A stretch of 15,120 nucleotides of DNA from Cyclostephanos tholiformis. Lineage: Eukaryota; Bacillariophyta; Thalassiosirophyceae; Thalassiosirales; Thalassiosiraceae. The DNA is taken from NCBI GenBank assembly GCA_036939975.1, contig JALLPB010000509.1:1-15120 (forward strand), in the 5' to 3' direction. Shown piece after piece: positions 9,458 to 15,120 of the stretch. Numbering within the stretch: position 1 is the stretch's first letter; each line of letters opens with the position of its first letter. Below the pieces are notes generated by a model that was not told the DNA's origin, did not search any database, and saw only the letters and a program-made list of their open reading frames with translations. Both the position numbers and the translations under genes were made by a program.

Positions 9458-11272
9458 TTAGCAAGCATGGGTTGCCCGGTGGGCGATGTGGTAGGTAGGC
9501 GGGTGGTGTTTGGTGTGATAGTCCGCCATGTTGGTGGTGCCACGATCCCAGTAGAAACAAAATTGACCCTGGGCTTTGCGGCAGCAAAGCCAGTGAAGTC
9601 GCATCTAGATCCTCTTGATTCGTCGTTGGACGATGGTGTCGTGGACAAAGCCGGTAGCCATTTTGTTATTGGTTTGGATGGGTGATTTTGATTGCCTCCA
9701 TCCCATTTCGTCTAGGGCATTACGCAAAGGAATCATTTCGTGCGCCGTGTGGTATAGGGCTGCAAGTTCAGCCTCAGCTGCCGATGCCATCACATGCTTA
9801 ATGATTTGTGAGATGGTTAAGACCGGCCCATTCTGTCGGGGAATAGCGTCATCTTCAGAGAGGAAGATGTGTGCTCCTGTGCGGCTGTGGGATTGGGGCT
9901 CACTAAGGAAACTGGCATCAGAATGAGCGGCGAGTACCATGTTGCTGGCGCGGTATGTTATGCCATCATTGGGGTAGGTTGCAACATAGTCCAAGAGTCG
10001 ATTGACGGCCGTGGCGGTGTTCTCGGTGGCTTTGGCTTGCTGAGCGCTGATTGTACTGAGGGCAGTTAAGAGCTTATTATCGACGGCTTGTGCATAGTAG
10101 AGAAGCAAGACAAAAATGGCTTGGATTCGTTGCACTCCCTTGTTGTCCAACGGCGGGCTCATGTCGGGTTCAGGAACCAATTGGTGCGCGGCGCCATAGG
10201 TGATCTTGTGATGGGCATGTGGGGAATGCTGTGGCTTCTTAGGCTTGGTGTGGTTGAACTTGATCAAAAGGTTGGTGATGTAATTCGTCATAGTGAGTCG
10301 GTACGTTCGACGGGTGTAGTCCCATGTAAGGTCTATGCCGGCAAATTTTGATCCAGTCCAATCAGTGGTCACCCTGTAGGAGGCTGTAAGAGCAGCCAGG
10401 AGATGGTCTGCGTGGCGTTTGCTGACGTACTTGAGGCCAAAATCGTCCACGATGAAAACGAAGGTGATATGCCGCCACCTGTGGTGCCAGAGGCCTGGAG
10501 TTGTGGCGCATTGGTAGTATCCGTGTGTGTCCAATCATTCTGTGAGGAGATTGTTGGCAAGCTTGCCGGGCTGTTTGAGGCCATAGACACCCTTGGAGAT
10601 CTTGAAGTACACCCAGCCATTATGCACAAACGTGTTGAGGTTGTACTTGTCGGTGAACTTGGCTGGTATGTCGGCGATTTTGATGCGGACATACTCGGGG
10701 CGGTCGAGCGGCATTCCAAGGTAGAAGTTGAAAATGTCGAAGCAGGCTAAGCGGGCTTGTTTAGTGGAGAGGACGTTGTTGAGGATGAGTTTGACGAGCT
10801 CGAGGGACCCGGTCTGGGTCCCCGTATTGCCAGGGTAACAAATTCGATTGCCACCGATTGTGATGCGAGTGCAGTTTGGATCTTTGTAGGTGACATTGCC
10901 GTGGCGTTCCTTGGGGATGTCATGCACTTGGATTGGGCGGAAGGTGTTTTTGGATGTGCTCTGGCCGATTCTTTGGCAGAGCCAGCCCAATTCATTGGCG
11001 TAGGAAGTATCCCAGGTTTCTTTGAAGGCTGGGTGTGCTCGAAGCTGCCGATGTTCCAGTTCTTTCCCTGTGGTGGTGTCCAGGACGGGGCATGCCAGCG
11101 GGGGGGCGGTCAGTGGTGTCGGGGGAGAGGTGTCGTACGTATCGTGTTCGGCAAGGGTGGCAAAGTAGTTTGTGGTGATGGATGGATGATTGAGTTTAGC
11201 CCGTGTGTGCTGTGCAATAGGCTGCAGGGGCTGCTGGTTGGGTGATGACTTGCGCCGCACCCCCACCGTGGT
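9458..11272 (-). pseudogene. copia reverse transcriptase-RNase H
   Basis: One frame runs from 11272 to the TAA at 9458-9460 and is interrupted only by TGA 10535-10537 and TAG 9605-9607. RT: motif A CFDIFNFYLG (Asp codon 10738-10736), KGVYGLKQPGKLAN (motif B region), motif C IVDDFG (near 10447) and FAGIDLTWDY. RNase H: Asp in AHSDASF (near 9919) and Glu in SAAEAELAALYH. The last catalytic position reads QTNNK where relatives have QTDN, so Asp is replaced by Asn (AAT, 9670-9668). The C-terminal part after 9605 still reads FYWDRGTTNMADYHTKHHP, the typical end of copia RNase H. About ten residues seem missing between NVTY and CTRITIGG near 10880. The TGA fits a CGA-to-TGA change. Confidence 0.9.
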
Positions 11273-11275
11273 TCA

Positions 11276-11640
11276 CCGGACCTGTGGTGGCGCCGGAGGG
11301 GCCAAGGGAGGCGGTGTGGCAGGGTGACTGTCCACCCCTGGAAGTGCAACCATGGGGATGGCCAGTGCTGGCACCCCTGGAAGGGTGGCGGTGTCATTGG
11401 TGTGCTTGTAGGAGTGGAGGATGTGGCATAGAGTGTTGATTGCTTCGAGTTGATCGTCGGCTGTGGCGGTCGATTTGCGCGCCATGGTGTATTGCTTGGA
11501 GCGCATGGAGGAGCTTATCTTTGGTGGAAGGTTCCAGCGTTGGGAGGTAGTGATGGCGGAATTTGATGGCTTCCGTTATCCGTTGCTGTCCCGTAGATTT
11601 GTGGAGAACGGTATAGCAGTGATAGTGGTGGACCCGGAAT
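11276..11640 (-). pseudogene. copia integrase C-terminal remnant and linker to RT
   Basis: In the frame of 11660-11394 the text HYHCYTVLHKSTGQQRIT and EAIKFRH resembles the C-terminal DNA-binding part of copia integrases of the diatom type, where a G/S-H-x-R-C-[YF] stretch is followed by G-x-x-R-I-x-[DE]. It is followed, after a frame change, by a Thr/Pro/Ala-rich linker (SYKHTNDTATLP.., APPAPP) that leads to a TGA (11273-11275) and then in the same frame to RT. No HHCC zinc motif and no D,D35E core exist upstream, so what is left is only the tail. Confidence 0.6.
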
Positions 11641-12027
11641 GATGTGGCCGGAGCATGCACGGATCGAGGAAAGGGATGGTATGGCCAAGACGGCGGTTCC
11701 AGTGGATGTTTTAAATTCTCCAGTGGCCGTTTGGATGGTAGTTGTCAGAGAAGTAGTGTCAACATGGAGGAGGTGGGCTTTGTCCGTGAAGTAATGGTCG
11801 CTGGCCCCTGTATCGGCAATGGCCGTTGTATGATTGTATGCATCGAAAAGTGAGGGTGGGCTACAGGGCAATACAGTAGTGGCTAAAGGAGATGCAATAG
11901 AGAAGCTATTGTTATTTGCCGCTACAGTAGAGTCCCGCCCAACCAGTCAGGTGTCTTCCCACCCCTTGATTGCAATGCTTCCACCCATTATGTTCGCCCT
12001 TGTCGCCACATCCTTGTGCCCCTCCGC
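11640..12027 (-). pseudogene. copia aspartic protease, C-terminally cut
   Basis: This protease would process the Gag-Pol polyprotein. It is in frame with the end of gag and separated only by TAA 12028-12030 and TGA 11947-11949. The active-site triad sits in AIADTGASDHYF (Asp codon near 11814), a standard retroviral-type D-T/S-G motif. The downstream strand LAIPSLSS...GHIIPG matches the flap/end region of such proteases. At about 11640 the sequence passes abruptly into integrase C-terminal sequence in another frame. The last part of protease and the whole integrase zinc-binding and catalytic domains are therefore missing. Confidence 0.75.
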
Positions 12028-13151
12028 TTACTCCTTGCAGGTAGTGCTATCATGGCCTTTGCAAACGCGATACCCATGGGTCCAACAATACCCGCCAACG
12101 GCGAGGTAGGAAGGCTTTCGGTTGCTGGCAGGTTTTGCAGGGACTGGCGCCGGGTGCCCATTCGCGAGGAGGGTGTAAGCAGAGGAGAGTGTTGCTACAC
12201 TGGCCGTGAGCAACGTGACAGTTGCCATGAGGGTGGCATTGTTCTCAATGAGCTGCGTCAGCGTTGTCTTCTCCATTGTAGCCACAACCGCGAGATTGTC
12301 CAGATAGCCATCTAGTTTAGATAAAGCCTCCGAGGAGATGGAATCATCTGTCGCATACGCCGGTGTGAGGTGGCCTTGCCTTCCTGGCCGCCAGCAGCTG
12401 CCGTTTGCTTCCATGCCGCCCACGTTTTGCGGTCGGGGGGAAGTGCTTCCCATTCGTCGGTGGGGCGCGCAAAGTGGCCTGATCCAAGAACAGAGGCCGA
12501 TGCGATGGCCAGAAGTTGGGCATCCGTCATGGGGAGGTTCGCACGCGTGAGCTTGCGCTGGGCTTCCTCGAGTTCGTGAATGTACTCGGGGATGCCCTTG
12601 GTCTCAGTGTAATAGCTGATCATCTCGGTGGCAAGTTGACGAGCTCTGCGGGGTGTAGGCCACCACAGTTTGCGTCGAGGTGTGCAAGGAGCTGTGCGGC
12701 CGTGACGTTGGTGTAGAAGGCGCACGGGTCCCGTAGGTCACAGTACCAAATCTCGTCAACCGCATCACGGATGAACTTCGCGACGGCGTTCAGCGGCTTC
12801 GAAAAAGTTGAAATAGCAGAGGCAGATGGCGTGTAGCGCTTCCTCCCTGGCACGGATGACAGGTGTCGCATTGTCCGGGAGAGGAGGGTAGGGTGGTGGA
12901 CGGGGGGGGATAGGGAAGCTCTCGCCCCAGTGCGCAGCGTAGGCGGTGGCCAGCTCGATGAGGCCGATGAGATTGTGGCAAAAACCACCCGGGCCAGTTG
13001 GAGTGCCGTCATCGTCGTACGGTATGTCCAAAAGAAGGGGGTAAAGGACATCTTGCATGGCTGTGAGGTCATCGTCAGATGGTTGGCCAACGATGGTAGG
13101 GAAGGTGGCAGCAGCGGTCGCAAAATGAGCTGTGATTTTGTCAGGTGACAT
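12028..13151 (-). pseudogene. copia gag
   Basis: Capsid/nucleocapsid part. An ATG at 13151 lies 80 bases inside the primer site and opens a frame to about 12820 with FCHNLIGLIELATAYAAHWGE and a long helical segment. A frameshift near 12820 leads to AVDEIWYCDLRDP..FYTNVTAAQLLAHL, a segment I associate with gag of diatom-type copia elements. Further shifts near 12640 and 12400 lead through YYTETKGIPEYIHELEEAQRKL and WEALPPDRKTWAAWK to a final part YCWTHGYRVCKGHDSTTC. The latter has Cys/His spacing reminiscent of a nucleocapsid zinc knuckle but is not a canonical CCHC. A TAA at 12028-12030 interrupts the frame, which otherwise continues into protease. At least three frameshifts make it non-functional. 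Confidence 0.75.
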
Positions 13152-13216
13152 GGTGCGGTGGTGGTGATGGTGGTGGGGCCGAAGCTGGGCGATGGCCGCG
13201 TCGGAAGGATTGAGAG

Positions 13217-13231
13217 TAATCTAAGGACCTC
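13217..13231 (-). promoter_or_regulatory. Putative primer-binding site, complementary to an LTR segment
   Basis: The 15 bases directly following the 5' LTR in element orientation read GAGGTCCTTAGATTA. They do not start with the TGG expected for the CCA end of a tRNA. Their complement, TAATCTAAGGACCTC, matches LTR positions 13276-13263 (TAATCTAGGACCTC) at all 14 bases with one bulged A. This is the arrangement of self-primed elements such as yeast Tf1, where the 5' end of the mRNA folds back and primes. An internal tRNA fragment, as used by Drosophila copia, is the alternative. Confidence 0.55.
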
Positions 13232-13381
13232 TGAAGGAGAGCACCATTGTGGTGATTAAACTGAGGTCCTAGATTAATGAGCACGGTGCTCTCTACTCTT
13301 AATGCACATAGTGGATGTGACCCTTGGCATTGTGAGGGCAACGGCCAGGCCAATTCTGGCTGTGGTTCTTAGCTTGCTACA
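13232..13381 (-). repeat. 5' LTR of the copia element
   Basis: 150 bp, same length as the 3' LTR and collinear without gaps. On the minus strand it reads from TGTAGCAAGC to CTCTCCTTCA. TATGTGCA (13310-13303) occupies the position of the TATA-like box in the other LTR. The segment TAATCTAGGACCTC (13276-13263) lies about 30 bp further downstream, where transcription would be expected to begin. Confidence 0.95.
13303..13310 (-). promoter_or_regulatory. TATA-like element of the copia 5' LTR
   Basis: TATGTGCA here and TATATGCA at the same place in the 3' LTR (9361-9354). The distance of about 30 bp to the segment matching the primer site agrees with a core promoter that starts the transcript there. 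The assignment is positional; no transcript evidence is available. Confidence 0.4.
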
Positions 13382-13459
13382 TCCACTCCCGTCGATACGG
13401 CCCATCGGTGTGTCGTCATTGGCGTGTCCGCCTCCCCCAAGTGAGAACTGAGTCTTCAT
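13382..13459 (-). pseudogene. Probable first 26 codons of the DIRS-like gag, cut off by the copia insertion
   Basis: An ATG at 13459 opens a frame of 26 codons that runs into the copia 5' LTR at 13381 and would then read nonsense through the LTR. The likely continuation lies on the other side of the copia element at 9282. The two sides do not join in the same frame without one extra base, and no target-site duplication bridges them. Some bases may therefore have been lost, or this head may belong to something else. Confidence 0.4.
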
Positions 13460-13464
13460 GCTGT

Positions 13465-13737
13465 CTATGCGCTGCCATCACTGTCGTACGCATTGGCTGC
13501 TCCAAAGTCCTGGACGAGGTATCCCTTCTTTGTAACTCGGTAGAAACGCCCCTTCTTACGGAAGAGGAAAGTTTCATCATGGATCTTGTCTTGCCAGAAA
13601 CGTTGACGGTCTTGGTCGTGGGCCCGTGTTGATCTATGACCCCAAGGGCTTCGGTGCGGTTCAAAACAATATTGCTCCCGTTTGTCACGGAGCTCGGGAT
13701 TTTTAATTCTATGACTAAGTTTGCGGTTTGCCACCAT
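13465..13737 (-). CDS. Uncertain small ORF of 90 codons upstream of the DIRS-like gag head
   Basis: An open frame with ATG at 13737 codes for a basic protein (many Arg/Lys, segments FLFRKKGRFYRVTKKGYLVQ and DSDGSA at the end). The overlapping frame 13688-13416, which extends upstream with IIGWWQTANLVIELKIP, looks equally protein-like over its first half. The true reading may therefore switch between the two through a frameshift. I recognise no domain. It may be the 5' part of gag, another small ORF of the DIRS-like element or a chance opening in its leader. Confidence 0.25.
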   Translation of the reverse strand: MVANRKLSHRIKNPELRDKREQYCFEPHRSPWGHRSTRAHDQDRQRFWQDKIHDETFLFRKKGRFYRVTKKGYLVQDFGAANAYDSDGSA

Positions 13738-13740
13738 CCG

Positions 13741-14385
13741 ATGATGACCCTCCGTTGTTTTTTATTTAATTTCCGACGATCCAGACGTTTGCCGTTGCGT
13801 GACCACTTTAGTCAAGTGTTGGGCAGGGTGATGAGTTAGTAGTCTCTGCCTTGCTGTTGCAGGCTACTTAAACAATACTTTTACTATTCCCTACTACAAT
13901 CCCGACGCACGCCATGGCCCACGTGCTCCTGACGCTGAATGAGCCCTTGCTTCAGCATAGCAGAAATCGCGTGGTCCCCTCAGTCTGTCCCTCACCACAA
14001 GCAGTGTAAGCAACACGCAGTTTAAGCATAATATTGCAAGAAAGAGTATCGCTACGTATCCTAATTTCAACAATTTCTACGACAAGATATATCAATAATA
14101 AGATAGATGTACTCCTATTTTTTACATGACGAATCCGGTGATACCTACCTGGATATTCAAAGGGGCAAAGTTACCAAATGGTAACCCAAGTTACCATATG
14201 GTTTTGAGGCCATAAACCTACTCTCAGGGGCTGAAAAACAAGCATTAGCACCCCAAGACATAGTCCTACCAAGTTACCCACTAAAAATCCACGTCCTCAG
14301 GCGCCATGGCTAGCATAAGCTACCGTACTAAAGGCTAAATTTAGGGGAAAAATTGAGTTACCAAATGATAACTTCCTAAAATCAA
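13741..14385. other. AT-rich non-coding stretch left of piggyBac-like copy B
   Basis: No gene found. It begins with T- and A-rich sequence next to the small ORF, continues with several A/T-rich tracts (14020-14130), and its right part holds repeated GTTACC motifs listed separately. The stretch probably contains the outer 5' end of the DIRS-like element and the 3' non-coding end of piggyBac-like copy B, but I could not place a border. One TTAA occurs near 14024, without convincing terminal inverted repeats beside it. Confidence 0.5.
14170..14372. repeat. Cluster of GTTACC motifs, two of them palindromic
   Basis: GTTACC-AAAT-GGTAAC at 14170-14185 (perfect 6-bp arms), GTTACCATATGG at 14190-14201, GTTACC near 14273 and GTTACC-AAAT-GATAAC at 14357-14372 (one mismatch in the arm). 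All lie within about 200 bases directly beyond the stop of piggyBac-like copy B, where subterminal transposase-binding repeats could be expected. The role is an inference. Confidence 0.5.
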
Positions 14386-15120
14386 TTATTCGACCTCATT
14401 GACATGCAATGCGTGGCACCCAGTGCACAGGGGTGTTGTTGGGTCACATGAGCAGTAGGTTCTGATCTTTTTTCAGCATCCATGGCACCGTAGGCGCACA
14501 TACTCCGATGCCACATGTTTGAATTGGCGATAATTAAAATCCCACATTCTCTCCCCTCTCTTTCGCTTTAGACACTTATGTTCACTGATTCTACCTCCTA
14601 TTGCGCATGGGAGGCAACTGTGGGGCCACTGGCTCATCAATAGTATTCTCCATCATTTTTGTGCCAATTTCCAACGAAAATCGAGCTGGGGCGTTGACAC
14701 TTTGTTCCTCCCCGTGTCCCAGACTTGACCGCATTCACCTCAGCAACCAAACATAAGAAAGTGAACTGTCGCATTGCCCACCACTTAGTCCCCCAAACCT
14801 CTTCTAAACCAATCGGATCATGACAACGATTGTTGACATCATCAACCCAATGCTTTGCCCGTGAGTAGCGGCTAAAGGGCTCCGTATATTTGAAGCTCTT
14901 CCAGCTCCTGTCAACTTTCCGATTTGTCAGATGGTCCTCCCACGTCTCAAGCATGCCATGGGTTGACATTATCTTTGAAACATGTTTCAAATCCCAACAA
15001 CAGTGGACACGAAACTCGACATTGTTGTGTTCTGCAACAAGGGTCTTGCAGTGGCCAAAAGGAAGGTCTTCGAAGTAGCTATCGATTGCATCTCCCAGCA
15101 CCCCGCGTGGTCAATTTCCC
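14386..15120 (-). pseudogene. piggyBac-like transposase relic, copy B (C-terminal part, runs off the window)
   Basis: The open part 15101-14637 contains LGDAIDSYFEDLPFGHCKTL and the motif HWVDDVNNRCHDPIGLEEVW followed by KWWAMRQFTFLCLVAEVNA. These correspond to the third catalytic aspartate region and last helices of piggyBac transposases. Past the stop at 14637 the reading goes on in other frames and ends at TAA 14386-14388. Its terminal segment C-H-G-C-stop-KK-I-RTYCSC-DP-T-T-PLC-T-GC-H-A-L-H is the Cys/His-rich zinc-binding C-terminal domain used for binding the element ends. A TGA lies inside that domain (14473-14475), and another TGA (15111-15113) precedes the open part. So the copy is dead, with at least two frameshifts. 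It holds exactly the parts that copy A lacks. Confidence 0.8.

Larger units (their letters stand above)
9283..13381 (-). mobile_element. Ty1/copia LTR retrotransposon, 4.1 kb, integrase-deleted
   Basis: Two 150-bp direct repeats (9283-9432, 13232-13381) start with TG and end with CA, and they bracket gag, protease, an integrase remnant, reverse transcriptase and RNase H in copia order on the minus strand. The LTRs differ at 7 of 150 positions (about 4.7%). An autonomous copia element would carry about 1-1.5 kb more between protease and RT, and that part is missing. Stops at 12028, 11947, 11273, 10535 and 9605 and several frameshifts leave no complete ORF. The bases outside the LTRs (9278-9282 TCTGC and 13382-13386 TCCAC) do not match as a 5-bp target duplication. 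No clear polypurine tract precedes the 3' LTR (9433-9457). Confidence 0.92.
3049..13459 (-). mobile_element. DIRS-like tyrosine-recombinase retrotransposon, decayed, interrupted by a copia element
   Basis: In transcription order the minus strand carries a gag with a Gly-rich part and Cys/His cluster (13459-13382 and 9282-6751), a reverse transcriptase (6619-4798), an RNase H (4794-3933) and a tyrosine recombinase (about 3957-3049). This order, with a recombinase in place of a DDE integrase and no LTRs, defines DIRS-order elements. Diatom genomes are known to contain such elements. A copia element (9283-13381) sits near the start of gag. Terminal repeats could not be located, so the outer borders are those of the outermost coding parts. 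At least three in-frame stops and several frameshifts show that the copy is dead. I saw no methyltransferase domain. Confidence 0.75.

Noticed and set aside
10757..11245. 162-codon plus-strand ORF
   Set aside because: Antisense to copia RT, whose motifs are clear on the minus strand.
11920..12060. Canonical CCHC zinc knuckle at the gag-protease boundary
   Set aside because: Only a Cys/His-containing segment CWTHGYRVCKGHDSTTC is present; the spacing does not fit C-x2-C-x4-H-x4-C.
14020..14030. TTAA target site as the outer end of piggyBac-like copy B
   Set aside because: A single TTAA is not followed by a convincing terminal inverted repeat, and no partner is in the window.
1869..14475. TGA as a recoded sense codon
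   Set aside because: TAA and TAG also interrupt the same genes, frameshifts are frequent, and some genuine ORFs are expected to end in TGA. Decay explains the pattern.
594..15101. One piggyBac-like gene split by the DIRS-like insertion
   Set aside because: The N-terminal piece would have to lie to the right on the minus strand, but it is on the left.

Overview
The window is eukaryotic, repeat-dominated and transposon-derived. I see no intact host gene, no rRNA or tRNA gene, no CRISPR array and no bacterial-type operon. The copia gag/pol, the tyrosine-recombinase retrotransposon and the piggyBac-like proteins look like families I associate with diatoms and related stramenopiles. A marine diatom-like genome is therefore the best guess, but this rests on recalled family resemblance and not on a search. 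All recognised coding matter lies on the minus strand; long plus-strand open frames are antisense shadows.

Layout from left to right: (1) 1-523, two 95%-identical copies of a ~255-bp unit. (2) 867-2290, N-terminal and central part of a piggyBac-like transposase relic (copy A). (3) 2291-3048, non-coding DNA with a short telomere-like array and repeated motifs. (4) 3049-9282, a decayed DIRS-like tyrosine-recombinase retrotransposon reading leftward as gag, reverse transcriptase, RNase H, tyrosine recombinase. (5) 9283-13381, a copia LTR retrotransposon with two 150-bp LTRs, nested close to the start of the DIRS-like gag. (6) 13382-13740, the probable first codons of the interrupted gag and an uncertain small ORF. 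(7) 13741-14385, AT-rich non-coding DNA with a cluster of palindromic GTTACC motifs. (8) 14386-15120, C-terminal part of a second piggyBac-like transposase (copy B), running off the window.

All elements are damaged by nonsense codons and frameshifts. The copia copy has in addition lost its integrase core by an internal deletion, carries Asp-to-Asn at an RNase H catalytic position and lacks an obvious target-site duplication. The most interesting signal is at the copia primer-binding position. The 15 bases directly abutting the 5' LTR are complementary, apart from one bulged base, to a 14-base segment inside the same LTR that lies ~30 bp downstream of a TATA-like box. That is the geometry expected of a self-primed (Tf1-type) retrotransposon and not of ordinary tRNA priming.

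Inferred history: piggyBac-like elements decayed here, a DIRS-like element lies between two relics of them, and a copia element later landed in the DIRS-like gag. Everything then accumulated largely C-to-T-compatible stop mutations.
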